DNA of 64,000 nt from Endocalyx cinctus (taxonomy: Eukaryota; Ascomycota; Sordariomycetes; Amphisphaeriales; Apiosporaceae). Below, piece after piece: positions 1-11,028 of this stretch. How positions within the stretch are numbered: the first letter of the stretch is position 1; each line of letters opens with the position of its first letter. The translations under genes and the position numbers were made by a program. The DNA is taken from positions 3,622,441-3,686,440 of the forward strand of contig BCKC01000001.1 of NCBI GenBank assembly GCA_001600455.1. Direction: 5' to 3'. The notes under the pieces are model-generated. The model worked only from the letters and a program-made list of their open reading frames with translations, made no database searches and had not been told where the DNA came from.

Positions 1-3000
1 CATACTTTACCCTATTTACATAGCTTCCCCTTTATTTATTTTCAATGATGATTTTTTTTTTCTTTCCTTTTTTCTTGAAGCCCTACGGTATACATAAATG
101 GGTGAGTAATCAACTTTCAAATTCGACTCTCCCGGTCGTTTATCAAAACTTATTCCCGCAGAGAACCCATAATATTGATTCAATCGGTAAGAAAGTATTC
201 AAGTTTCCTACTTCTTTGCTTAAATATGTTGATTATCTATTTGAAGATCATCCGTAAATTATTCTAAACCAAATAACCCTTAAGCGCCAATAGCACGCAA
301 TTGACTGCTTAAGCGTTTGGCTGGTTGGTTATAGTAGAACACATACAGTTCCACCATGACCCCCCTCAACTTCATCTTAGTCCCATTCCTTATCCTGTTG
401 CCTTTCCCGATTTCTTTTAATTATATATATATGATTTTTTTTTTCGTTCAGAGTGTGACAAGAGGCTGAAATGAGACATTGGGATTTAGAAAACAGCAGA
501 GAATTTCGCTCATCCTTTCTATTATCGGCCAACAGCGTGAATTTTAGTAGAATATTGAACCATCATGATCTAATCCGTTTTGAGTCACTTGCTTGTATCG
601 GAAGGACGTAGCGAGCCTAGCCGGGCATCTAACAAAAAGTCGACCGTCACAGGGCCACCTCCTTTCACATTGAATCAGACATCGGTGGCATCTTATTAGG
701 CTAACCTAGCCTCCTGCTCAAGACTTTATATTTCCTGAACGTATCCATGGATCTATGTAAAATACCACGAGAGCTACCATGCCTTGGCTCGGGGGAACCA
801 AGAACCAAGTCGGATACTGATCTTAATGCTACTGGTCAATTCACCACAGACGATGTAATGTACCTACAGTATGAACTCTATCAATTTCAAGATACATCTT
901 CGGGGCTAAATACGATCCTGAGGAGAGACACGGTGCAACTGAACAACGCGCGTCTCTTAAACCGTCGGACCAACTTCCCCCATCGTTTCATCAGCTCAAT
1001 TCTGTGCCGCCATACGATATCGTCGCGCTTTTCATATCAACAAGCAGATAATATCGAACGTACATACCGTGCGTTTACCTAAGTGACGTGAAATGAAGCA
1101 TCATTTTTGGTATGGTGCGAGAAATACGGTATTGTAAGACGATTGTTCATCTCAGCATGGCCAGTGACTAAACGCAACGAAGTCATCCATCCTCGCCATC
1201 ATGTCCCACATATGCTAGTTTACAGCATCGAGCTCGATAATTCAGTTTTATGGAATATTCATATTATTGCATTTCTTGTGATTGAGGAAGCATGCTGTCT
1301 TTTTTCTGTGACTACACTAGTCCAATCGGGCTCTCATTGGTCACACCACCTCAGCCACTCAAACTGACAGGATGCTGTGCGACTCGGAAATCTTTGACGG
1401 GAGATTATCTCTCCCAGACATCTTCATCAAACGTCCGTATACTCAAATCATTATATTTACAGATCACGATTACGCCTTCAAGCCTAAGCCTCGGGGTCTC
1501 GTCTACTTAGAAGCACGGTAACACTTAACTTACCGATTAGGGGATTCAAGACGAGACCAATACGAGTTGCCACCCGGCCAGTCAAGTCGGTATACATACC
1601 ATTTCGAAAGATTGAAGATCCTAGGGTGCCACATCTGATATTTAAACTTAGAATAAGCCACTCTAGAGATTTGATGATGCAATACTGTCATTATAGATCC
1701 TATAGTCAAGGGGATTCTTATGGCCTGATATATCGTAGCCAGAATAGGGGTGCCACAGTTCAGCATAAGTAATCACCGAGAAACTGGCCCAGGATCTATA
1801 TAAATATTGTCTCAGATACTGAAAAGAAAATACCGAGTCAATATATAATTTTACATATATATGCATACATACGTAGATATAAAAGTTAGCATTTAAATTT
1901 GAACGAATATAACTGATGAGCTCTCCATGCTCAATATACCAAGCTACTATAACCGGTCTGAGACTGATATTCCATCAGACTATTGCTAAGGTCTAATACC
2001 AGCATACCTAAACATTAAGAAAATGACTAAGCAGAACAAAAACAAACTTTACACGCCAACCAGGCATTACGATACGAAGTGTGACTTCAGTTCCGCGTAG
2101 TAGAACAGAGAAATTCCATATTCTATGAAGTTACCCTCAAGTTGAATAAGAGTCCAAAGCTTCATAACATTATCATCACAGTAAAGACTAATAAATCCAA
2201 TTACGTTTTAACCCCCTCCCTTACTCTCACTATGCTGCTTAAATGTTTTGAACTCGAAGTGAAAGGTATTCGGCTCAGTGCAAAGTATAGAGACAAGGAA
2301 ACAACGTACTATGGGTAGTTCGTACATAAAATCAGCTTCTGCATCTCAGAATATTTTCACAGACCATTTTTGTCATACCACATTTATCTTATCACCTAGG
2401 AAGTTGGCATCACATAGCCCCTCGCCGCTTTTACTTGGGTTCGTCTCACGTTAGCGAAGGTTGGCTTCATCAGGATTACATCTTCTTAAGACAACTCAGT
2501 GTTTTCACTTATTGTATCATGTCAATCTAGCTTCTTCACCACTAATTTTCTTATTAGAGCCTGAGAAACCTGTGGTTTTAAAATGAGACCTTGCAGAGCT
2601 TAGGAAGTAGGTTGGGCCATCCTATGCAGCCCATGAGAAACCCCTGAGCCAGCAAATCTATTCGAACATTAACATAGTCTCACTTGCCTACTAAATTATC
2701 CCCATCTAATGTCCCTCCAGAAAATCTACGAAGCAAGGAGTGGTGTTGCAATATATACAATCTTTCAGCCCTCTTCAGCTTTCTCATGTTGGGACCTATG
2801 AACAGAACCGATATCCGCAGTACTGGTATCCTGCTATCTTTCAACTAGATGTAAGCGTACGGTTTTCACTGTTTCCTAAGTTACAAGCTGAACTTCAAGG
2901 GATGGGTAGTCCGCCAAAAATCGTCGCCTACGCCGATGTCTCCTCGCTTCCTATCTCTTCAGATAGCTAGACTTCAGCATTCTTGCTATTCCCAAATTTT

Positions 3001-3267
3001 CTCAGTGGAACAGTATTATGAGGAAGGTAGATTACTTTTTGTTGTTTGCTTAGACTGCATTGATGCATAAACCCTAGTTAGTGTTACAGAACACACTCCT
3101 TCGCCTTGTTGATATCATTACTTTTTACATTATTGATTCACTGATTCGATAGCGTGCTGCTGTGTCCAGAGGGTGGTAACATTGAAGTTATGGTAAACTT
3201 ACACAAAAGCATAAAGTATAGGCCATTATATACTCCAGTATCCATGGATGTGTTAAATATCTTATAT
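1..3267. other. Gene-free AT-rich spacer
   Basis: I see no gene here. The open frames are short (the longest is 111 codons at 747-1082), AT-rich, without a recognisable domain and without neighbouring exons that would extend them. The sequence is mixed, non-repetitive intergenic DNA that ends at the 3' end of the HET gene. It may hold 3' UTR sequence of that gene near 3200-3267. Confidence 0.6.
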
Positions 3268-5379
3268 TCATGTAATTTTGACTAGTTCATTTATTGCATT
3301 TCTCTTTAGAACCTGCAGCGCCCGTAGTCGACAATCATGACAATCCGCATACATCCTTTGCGTTAGATGCGACTTTTCATGATGCACTTCGCTCTTCCAT
3401 AGCACGTTATATTTCCCTGGACTCAATTCTAAGATCCCCACCCTCTGTAGTTCTCCCCCGTTGTCAACCACGAGGAGTGCTACGCAGAAGATTCCTCCAA
3501 GACTCCTATTTTCCGAAACCTTAGCTTCATCCAGGTCCATAAAGCGTAAAACCACTGCTTTCAGTGTGATGCTTTCTCCCTTGCTCATTCTACTTTTCAA
3601 GGAAGAATCGCAAACATTGACTTCGATTTGTACCTCACAGTCATCATCTTCGATGATCACGTAGTGTTTAGTCATTGTCGTGCTTCCCGCCTCACTACAC
3701 GTGGAACCGGCTTGAGATTTCGTCTGCGCACAGAACCTAACGCTTATCGTCTGTGCTCGAAGGTAAAGTTGAGATGGCAGAGTGCTAATGTGTTGATGCT
3801 CCTCCCAGTTTTTCGACCGGCACATTCTCTCCCACTCAATTAAGTCACCCTGCTGATCCACAAGGACTTCGACCTTAGCCTCGCTTCCGGTCCACAGGCC
3901 ATGCGACGATAACGCGTGTGTTGGCTGCTCATAGATATGAAACCACCCGGTCCAAGACCAACTTGGAAACTCTTTCCTCCGCCGTCCCTCTTTTAAAGAT
4001 TTCCAGGATAAGCCAACGAGGAACGCCTCGGTGAGCGACCAACGGCGCTCGGTGGACCGAGCCGAGGCGAGCCTATAGATCTCCAAGGGCCCCAAGATCG
4101 GCACGCCGAAATAGTGGTTAATCGGGTATGGGCCGCGTCCGTACCTCTTCCAGATACCGAGCATCCCATTCAGGGCGTCGGACTGGTACGACAGTTCGCG
4201 GCCCGTGTATCGCGCGAGATGCTGGTGCAGGCCCAGCGGGCTCGCCGTGTCGTCGAACATCTTCTGCAGCGGGCACGACGGGTCGTGCATGCCGAGCCCG
4301 CCCTCGGGGTAGAGCTCGCACGCGACCCGCCAGCCCCGCTCCTGGTGCGAGTACTCCTTGTTCTCGACCTGGAAGAAGACCTGCTCGTCCGTGAAGGCGA
4401 TCCAGCGGCGCGAGAAGACGCCCTCCTGGTACGTCCAGGCGCGCGACATCCAGGCCGACCCGCGCACGAGCGCGCGCGGATCGCTCATCGTCGCGAACAG
4501 CGTCCAGTCCCCCCCGACCGCGACGCGCGGCTGCCGGATCCGCGGCCGCGAGCTCACGCCCGGCAAGCCGTAATCGGCGTCGCGGCCGGCGGCGCCGACG
4601 ATCGTCGCCACGGCGTTTCGGTAGATGCCCGCCATCGAGTCCAGCTGCGCCTGGAACTCGGCCGCGTTGCTTTGGTCCAGGCAGTACCGGTCGACCCAGA
4701 GGAACCGGAACCCCACTTCGCGGACGACGGTCATGGCGTCCCGCACGGTAAGAGGGAGGCGAGACGGGTCGGGAAGGAGCCCCGCTTCGTCGCTGTCTGC
4801 GCTGCTGTTTGCTGCGCTCGCCCCCCACACGTAGCTAAGAGCTACGTAGTGTTCACCTTCAGGTCGTGGGACCAGGAGGCCGGTGACACAATCGATTACC
4901 CGTACAGGTAAATCTTTATCGCCGTCGTCTATCCCGGTCGGGGACCCGGAGTTTTCTCGGATGCGCCGACACCACTCTCTCAGGGGCTCATAGTTGACCT
5001 GCTTGTGGTCAAGCAGATTCGCCTTTTCCGCCCCCTTTCTACAGCTCACTTCCCAGGGCGCGGTCAGACTGCCCTGACGGACCGCGAGCGATACGTGCTG
5101 CGGGGTATAGCCGGGTGTGCTGGAGTAGGTTTCGTATTGGCATTTATGGACACTAATAGGCTGTCCTACCGTTCTGTCCATGCCCATTGAGGATCCGACG
5201 GATAGGAAGAACTGGCACAGTGCACATAGGGGCGATTTCGGTTGTCCTGGAGTGTCCTGGTCCACGAAAAAGGCTGGTGTGGGGTCGATTCGGTGCCGGA
5301 TTTCTGTCTTCGTAAACAGAGCGTCCAGATCGATGCATGAGCATCTCTGGCAGAGAGTGTCTGTACTACTGCCAACCAT
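3268..5379 (-). CDS. HET-domain (heterokaryon incompatibility) protein
   Basis: Single-exon gene of 703 residues starting at a true ATG (complement of 5377-5379). The HET domain runs from about residue 178 to 330. It shows the three usual blocks: YVALSYVWG, then a stretch with LPLTVRDAM and FLWVDRYCLDQ, then the block AWMSRAWTYQEG. The N-terminus has a Cys-rich start (CQRCSCIDLDALF and CALCQFF), common in this class. HET proteins mediate non-self recognition and cell death after hyphal fusion; many copies in a genome have no known partner. The C-terminal 350 residues are not recognised and may decide specificity. The middle of the gene (about 4100-4750) is far more GC-rich than its 3' third. 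Whether this copy is an active incompatibility gene cannot be told from sequence. Confidence 0.9.
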   Translation of the reverse strand: MVGSSTDTLCQRCSCIDLDALFTKTEIRHRIDPTPAFFVDQDTPGQPKSPLCALCQFFLSVGSSMGMDRTVGQPISVHKCQYETYSSTPGYTPQHVSLAVRQGSLTAPWEVSCRKGAEKANLLDHKQVNYEPLREWCRRIRENSGSPTGIDDGDKDLPVRVIDCVTGLLVPRPEGEHYVALSYVWGASAANSSADSDEAGLLPDPSRLPLTVRDAMTVVREVGFRFLWVDRYCLDQSNAAEFQAQLDSMAGIYRNAVATIVGAAGRDADYGLPGVSSRPRIRQPRVAVGGDWTLFATMSDPRALVRGSAWMSRAWTYQEGVFSRRWIAFTDEQVFFQVENKEYSHQERGWRVACELYPEGGLGMHDPSCPLQKMFDDTASPLGLHQHLARYTGRELSYQSDALNGMLGIWKRYGRGPYPINHYFGVPILGPLEIYRLASARSTERRWSLTEAFLVGLSWKSLKEGRRRKEFPSWSWTGWFHIYEQPTHALSSHGLWTGSEAKVEVLVDQQGDLIEWERMCRSKNWEEHQHISTLPSQLYLRAQTISVRFCAQTKSQAGSTCSEAGSTTMTKHYVIIEDDDCEVQIEVNVCDSSLKSRMSKGESITLKAVVLRFMDLDEAKVSENRSLGGIFCVALLVVDNGGELQRVGILELSPGKYNVLWKSEVHHEKSHLTQRMYADCHDCRLRALQVLKRNAINELVKIT

Positions 5380-6479
5380 TTCACTTCATATATGATCTAG
5401 GAAGGCTGTCATTAAAAAAGCGAGTGCAAAGAACGGGCGCCGTTGACCGGGAGTAGGAAGCATAATCATATATGTATACCCTTGGGTACTAAACCTGAAT
5501 CTCCAACTGATTTCGAGTCAGAGCTGAAAGTGGAGTAGTTACAAGGATAACTATGTTCAGCTGGATGGAGACCTGAGAGACTTAGGCAATGTGTATGGTT
5601 GAAAGTCCCCTAGCATGGATGTTTTCGGCGCCTTTCGGGTGATCGTTGATCATGTGACTTTAATCACCTGATCATTATTTGAGTACTGAAATTGGACAGG
5701 CGTTGAGGTTTCATTTAGTCTTAAAGTCTGTGAGCGTTGCTATGTGGGTTCATGGCGACATTTATTAGGCGATGATTTCCAGTGACAGATCCATTCTTGT
5801 CTATCACGCTTTCCTTGTTGCATTGTCAAAGCAGCATGTATTTAGGGGTGTTTGACCCGTCTCCTGATTCGGATCATTGTACGTTTACATGAAATACGAG
5901 AATGGCGAGTTGAAGAGAAAATATAAATTGCCACTTCTGTTCTACTTAGCTCGCGTCGGTGTCCTGAAGCTGCTTGTTTCGTCGACCGTTTTCGGCGGAT
6001 CCTTAGCCTAGCAATAGGACGTGACACGAGCAAGCGTGAAAGCAGCCATTCTCACCTCGTTGATCTTGTCAGATCTGGCGATCTGGTAGGGTCTTTTGAT
6101 CATTCCGGTTGTTATGGTTGTGCTTATTATGTTATTTGACGCATGTAATGAAAGCGAAAGTGAGAGCGAGATATATGAGATATGGAACACTCTCAAGGGT
6201 TCATAATTAGCTAAGACAAATACTACGGAAGCATTGACTTCTATGTTCTATCAAAGGTAATACCGTCATATCGACGACCAAGTTATATATTATAGAAGAG
6301 TTTCTATTCCGGCTCTAGTTATGATATGCGAAGGTTCTGCGGGGTGGTTCAAAACCTCGATATTACTACTTAACTAGTAGCTATTTTATTCGGGTTTTGG
6401 TTATTGATCTAAACTAGGTAGGGTCCTTAATCTTCTCCTGAAGACCTTTCCTTGGACCTGGAAGGACCACTGTGTATTT
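5380..6479. other. Spacer between HET gene and SDR gene
   Basis: I see no gene. The stretch upstream of the HET start (5380-6000) must hold its promoter; no clear TATA box was picked out. It contains a short purine-rich run near 6145-6175. The left part of the SDR 3' UTR probably lies at 6300-6479. Confidence 0.5.
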
Positions 6480-7630
6480 TTATGCGAGATTTTTGATGAT
6501 TTGCTCGACGCCGGCAAAAGCAAGTTCCTGCATAGTCTCCTTCCACAGCCGTTGGGCTACCTTTTCTCCCTCTGTGGTATACATGATGGCAGGCAGCCTG
6601 TGAAGAGATAAAACAGTATCGACAGGAGTTAGCTTGAAATGGGAAAACGGGAGAAAGAAGGGAAGGGGGGATTTCCCACTTACGGTCTTAACCTTCCGTT
6701 CTCCATGAACTGACCGTGGGATTCGGGACCTGCCTTGACGGCGGCAGCAGTTACCTGGCTAGCTCCGATGGTACACGCATGTCCGAGCAAGCGATAGAAA
6801 ATACCGATGATGAATCCTGTTATAGTTCCGGCTGTCTGGCGCATGAACCCCGAGCCGTGGCACATACCCGGGGTCGGGGCGTTTATGATAACAAGCTCGC
6901 GCGGAATCCTGCGGACTAGTTCGGACAAGAATAGCAGCGAAAGTAGTTTGCTAACGCTATAGCGCTCCTCCATGTCCCAATTTACAGAAGATGCTTCGTT
7001 GTTAAAGGCCGGGAGTAAGGGCTTGGCGTCTCTCTCGGTGAATTTTGCCCAGTGCGCCATAATCGTAGACACGACAGAGATACGCGGCACTGGGTCCTTG
7101 GCGGCGGTCGCGGCTGAGGGTTTCTCTTTGACGATGGGTAAGAGAAGTACAAGAAGAAGCACGGTAGAGAGGTAATTGGTCTGGATATCTTCGTCGTGGC
7201 CGGTCGAGGGGCTGAAGGTCGGCTTGGCGCATAGGACGCCGGCGTTGAGAACGACGATGTCGGGGCGGGCCTCAAGCTTTCCAACACGCTCAGCAAAGGT
7301 AGTGATGGACGCGTATTCGCTGAGATCTAGCTTCCACACCTCGACCTTCTGAGGGCCGTCCTTTCGTGACTCCATCAGTATCTTAGCTGCGGCCCGGCCG
7401 CTCTCTTCGTTACGGACGGCAAGAATGAGCTTGCTTAAGCCCAAGTTGAGTAGCTGACGGCCCGTTTCTAAACCGACACCGATATTGCCGCCGGTAACGA
7501 TGGCCGTTTGTCCACTTAGATCAGCATCTTTAAACGCTAATACAGGGGCCTTGGTCTCGATGGCCTGGCTTTTAAGGAAGTGAAGCTGGCTAGCCTGCTG
7601 TTCAGGAGTGATATCAAAAGCGGATGCCAT
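6480..7630 (-). CDS. Short-chain dehydrogenase/reductase (SDR), two exons
   Basis: NAD(P)-dependent oxidoreductase of the SDR fold. Exons are 7630-6684 and 6597-6480; the donor is GTAAGT and the acceptor TTCACAG. The joined frame gives 354 residues ending LKNLA-like (IIKNLA). The nucleotide-binding motif TGGNIGVG is at residues 46-53, LNAGV follows, and the catalytic Tyr and Lys lie in YSVSK near residue 224. The C-terminal exon adds a 38-residue tail typical of the retinol-dehydrogenase or WWOX-like fungal SDRs found in secondary-metabolite clusters. I chose the ATG giving MASAFDIT; the longer open frame to 7693 begins with TTG. The substrate is unknown. The next four enzyme genes have the same orientation. 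Confidence 0.87.
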
Positions 7631-8492
7631 TTCTTGTGTCGTCTCAAGGTTCTTTGGTATTGTAATGATGTATTGGATTAAGTTGAGGAGCAATGTTTGA
7701 TACGGTATTCATCATATCAAGTTTGGGATTGGAGGAGAATATATAGTTTCCTGCAGGTGCAGGTAAAATGGTTGATGGTAGAGACAACGGTAGGTTCCCC
7801 TCGATTCTATTGCGCAGGCTCATAATTATGATTACAAATTAACCAAGGCCTGTATTTTCCATGAATCGTTGTCTATTTTCTATTTTGAAAAGAACGCAGT
7901 ATGTACAGATCATGATATCCGTCTCCTTGAGTCCCTTTCAGTGCAGATAGAGCCCCTTAACTCCACTGCTATACCGTTTGTGGTAGCTACAGCAATAGGT
8001 ACCTGTGGATAGTGAACCACATTTGGCTTATATCATCCTTGCAATTGGTTAGAAATCTATGAAGGTGGGACTTAAGTTGGCTCTTAAGGGTTGGTGCATC
8101 CAGGCATTTTATCTGACATATCTAAGCAGACCAGGTAGGCAATCCTTCGATATTTATTCTAGCCGGTAAAATACTATTCCTTATTTTACTAAATACCGGG
8201 CGTTTCCCACTTTCAAAATTTCAAACTCGCAAGTATCCCACGTCTCGCTCTTTAGTCTTATATCCTACAAACTCTCATGAACTGCTTATTTCGAGACTGA
8301 AGCGGGTATTATGGAAGATATAACCAAGGGTTATTACGTGTGCATAGTAATTGATACCGACACTCAAGCTAGTTGGGCTAAATGAGTAATCTATGGTTCA
8401 TTGCCCGTCCCATCTCATGTCTTTTACACGGAGGGCCTCCCGGAACTTAAGCCAAACAGTTACCCAGGTAGTATGCAAGCCCCGTGCTTTCA
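7631..8492. other. Promoter spacer of the SDR gene
   Basis: I see no gene. It holds the 5' leader and promoter of the SDR gene and the 3' end of the methyltransferase transcript. It is AT-rich with no long repeat. Confidence 0.5.
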
Positions 8493-9242
8493 CTAATCAG
8501 ACCTCTTCCTCGCCTTAACAACGACCATAACCGGGTACTCGATGAACATTTTCCAAAATTCCGGATCTTTTTTAACCACCTCGGCGTTCTCGTACGGCTC
8601 GTTCTCGACGTCCACGAGGCCGTACTTCGCGTGCAGCTCGGTGGAGCCGGAATACAAGATCTCCATCGACCCGGCGTCGAACACCATGGGCGGATCCGTG
8701 CCGGTCACGTACTTGAACCGGACCCCGCCGGGTACTTTCTCGTGATCCTCGTACTTGGTCCCGTAGGTGGTGTCGCGCGCGCTCGGCGTGTACGGGTCCC
8801 CGCTGCGCGCGCCGACGTACCGGCCCCCGGGACGGAGGTATTTCCCGACGTTGGCGAAGATGCCCTCGAGCTCGGCGAGCGTGACGGCGTGGTCCATGAC
8901 CCAGTTGGCCATGACCATGTCGTACCTCTCGAGCAGCGGCAGGTGGTCCATCGGCTTCGACACGTCCCCGACGAACCACCTGACCCTCTCGTCCGGAAGC
9001 GTCGCCTGCCCCGCCCGCAGCATCTCCGGCGAGAGGTCGACGTTATCGACGGCCGTGGCCCCGCGCTGGAGCGCTTCGCGTGCCCGGAGACCCGTTCCGC
9101 CTCCGAGGTCGAGAACCGTCATTCCCGTGCAGTCGCCGATCGCGGATGCTACCATCTGGTTCTCGAGAGTGCCGATGGGAGTGGCGGCGATCAGCTCGTA
9201 CGTGTCGCCGTGGACGTTGTATTCTTCTGTCGCGGTGGCCAT
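8493..9242 (-). CDS. Class I SAM-dependent methyltransferase
   Basis: Intron-free gene of 249 residues from a clear ATG. Motif I, the SAM-binding glycine loop, reads VLDLGGGTG at residues 43-51, followed by the acidic strand end VDLSPEML. A motif resembling post-I/motif II is MVMANWVMDHA, and GGRYVGAR follows a KYLRPGG turn, as in the Methyltransf_11/25 group. Fungal proteins of this kind are often small-molecule methyltransferases that modify polyketides, terpenoids or phenolics, but toxicant-related and unknown substrates are equally possible. It lies between two SDR genes and near a P450, which fits a tailoring role. The opposite strand is also open for 266 codons because of high GC at third positions; that frame is a shadow. 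Confidence 0.88.
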   Translation of the reverse strand: MATATEEYNVHGDTYELIAATPIGTLENQMVASAIGDCTGMTVLDLGGGTGLRAREALQRGATAVDNVDLSPEMLRAGQATLPDERVRWFVGDVSKPMDHLPLLERYDMVMANWVMDHAVTLAELEGIFANVGKYLRPGGRYVGARSGDPYTPSARDTTYGTKYEDHEKVPGGVRFKYVTGTDPPMVFDAGSMEILYSGSTELHAKYGLVDVENEPYENAEVVKKDPEFWKMFIEYPVMVVVKARKRSD

Positions 9243-9917
9243 GGTTTATTCAAAAGTATTCAGCTAATCCTATCTAACGGCTAACTTGAAACTTAAGCAC
9301 TAAGTGTTAATCGTGTTCTTTTCTCTCTCCTTTGAAAGTTTTAAGAAATGTAGGTTTGAACGCGTAAAGTATGTGGTATAAAACTGAATCCCCGAAGCCG
9401 GGGGTATTCCATCTGATACATGGCCGGTATATGTCTGTAGTTAACTAATATATCAGGCCCAGTGACAATCGTAAGTGCGTTACACGACATTGACTTCACC
9501 AATGAATGCGGACAGAATCGCGGGGTTTGCATATTGATGTTACACTTCCTTTTCTTTCTTTTCTTTTGTGCTTATTATGCATAGTTCTTCTCTTTCGCAA
9601 AGTGTTTCCTACCCACATTAAACCCCTCATTGTTGATAAAGTCAACAACTTTGGCACATATTAATTAACAGCATTTTGATTATAAATCATGCCCAGACGT
9701 AAGTAAATCCATAAGATATAGCTTGGATGATGGGGGGTATGATGCAGTGTAAGGTTTCTCATGGAGATACACAAGACTATAATATTAGTGATCATAATTG
9801 ATCAACGGATTGGGGTATCTGAAAGTACAAAAAAATGTAACGATAAAGTAAGTCTCACTCGCTTAATAAAGTGACACGGCAGGTTGTTGTTAATATAGGG
9901 TTACGCAAGCGGCATGA
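9243..9917. other. Spacer between methyltransferase and second SDR
   Basis: I see no gene. It carries the methyltransferase promoter and the 3' flank of the second SDR. There is a short T/C-rich run at about 9545-9570. Confidence 0.5.
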
Positions 9918-11028
9918 TTACGAGGGCAAAGCCTTCTTCAATTCATTTTCCATCCATTCCAACGTCTTCTTCATCATCGCATCATCTCTCGCCAAATTTG
10001 TCTCTTTGTCCGGGACACCGATGGGCTCGTAATACTTGCCGCTGACGACGTCGGGGCTCGTCGCGACCCAGAGATGATTCCGGACGCCGACATCCGGAGT
10101 CACGGCGATGAACGGCGCGATAGGTTTCGTCATCCGGATCAGCCGGCTCTCTTGCGACAAGCCTACACCCATCCCCGTGTTCACCCGGCCGGGATGCACG
10201 GCGGCTACTTTGATTTGAGGGTGCTGACGCGCTAAATCTCGCATCAGATAGATTAGAGCTAGCTTGCTTTGCCCGTACCGCTGCCAATACGACTGTTGGA
10301 GTTCAAAAATGTTAGTTTCTTTTTTTCTCTACCTCTTTTTTTATGATTTTCCTTCAGAGGTCAAGATATTGATCAAAAAAAAAAAAAAAAAAAAAAAGAC
10401 TCACTATCTGAGTGCATTCGGTTTTCAGCTTATCGAATTGGATCCCTCCTTTCGGAATCATAACATGGCCCTCGCTCGATATGACGACCAAGCGAACATC
10501 GGAACCTTCGTTTTCATCCGCCGTGCGCACCAATGTCGGTACCAATAAGCGCGACAAGAGGGCATGTCCGAGGTAATTGATACCGAAATGGGCTTCGTAC
10601 CCTTCGGGCGTCGACCCGGGCTTCACGCGCATGATGCCGGCGTTCAGCATGAGGATATCCAGCCTAGTCTCGCTCTCTAGAAACGCGGCGGCGCACGCGC
10701 GCACGCTCTCGAAGGAGCCGAGATCGAGGTCCAGATACCGGATCTCCGTAGCGTTGTCTTTATCGTCTCCGCCGGCCTCGCGACGGATCTGCTCGACGAC
10801 GGCCTTCTTCCCTTCCTCGTCCCGAGGTAGGTCCGCCACGTAGATTCGGGACGGACGACCGTACCGGGCGAGTTCGACGGCGGCTTGTCGGCCTAAATCA
10901 CCGGCCGCGCCCGTGATGAGGATTACGCGTCCGGCGAGAGACGGTATGTCGCGCGATTGTTCGAATGAAGCCCGTTTTCCGTTGTGTGACCCGAAAACGG
11001 TCACGCGGAGCATATCTTTAAGTACCAT
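9918..11028 (-). CDS. Short-chain dehydrogenase/reductase, two exons
   Basis: Second SDR of the cluster, 332 residues. Exons are 11028-10405 and 10292-9918; the donor is GTGAGT, the acceptor CCAACAG, and the join is in phase 0. The nucleotide-binding motif TGAAGDLG is at residues 39-46, LNAGI lies mid-domain, the catalytic Ser lies in VVISSEG, and Tyr214/Lys218 lie in YGQSK, the first residues coded by exon 2. Layout and length match the protochlorophyllide-reductase/WWOX-like fungal SDRs, which reduce or oxidise alcohol and ketone groups. The intron carries a 23-nt poly(T) run on the sense strand (plus-strand A run 10375-10397). It sits between the methyltransferase and the P450, with the same orientation as both. 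Confidence 0.87.
10375..10397. repeat. Poly(A) tract inside SDR intron
   Basis: Run of 23 A on the plus strand, so 23 T on the sense strand of the SDR intron, starting a few bases after the donor site. Homopolymer runs of this length are unstable; the exact count may be a sequencing estimate. Confidence 0.95.

Noticed and set aside
747..1082. 111-codon ATG-initiated frame in the left spacer
   Set aside because: No domain, no flanking exon signals, codon use unlike the supported genes.
4114..4911. 265-codon plus-strand frame opposite the HET gene
   Set aside because: Arg/Pro/Ala/Val-rich antisense shadow caused by high GC at third codon positions; no domain and no splice context.
8484..9284. 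266-codon frame antisense to the methyltransferase
   Set aside because: Spans exactly the GC-rich coding island of the methyltransferase; composition is that of a shadow frame.
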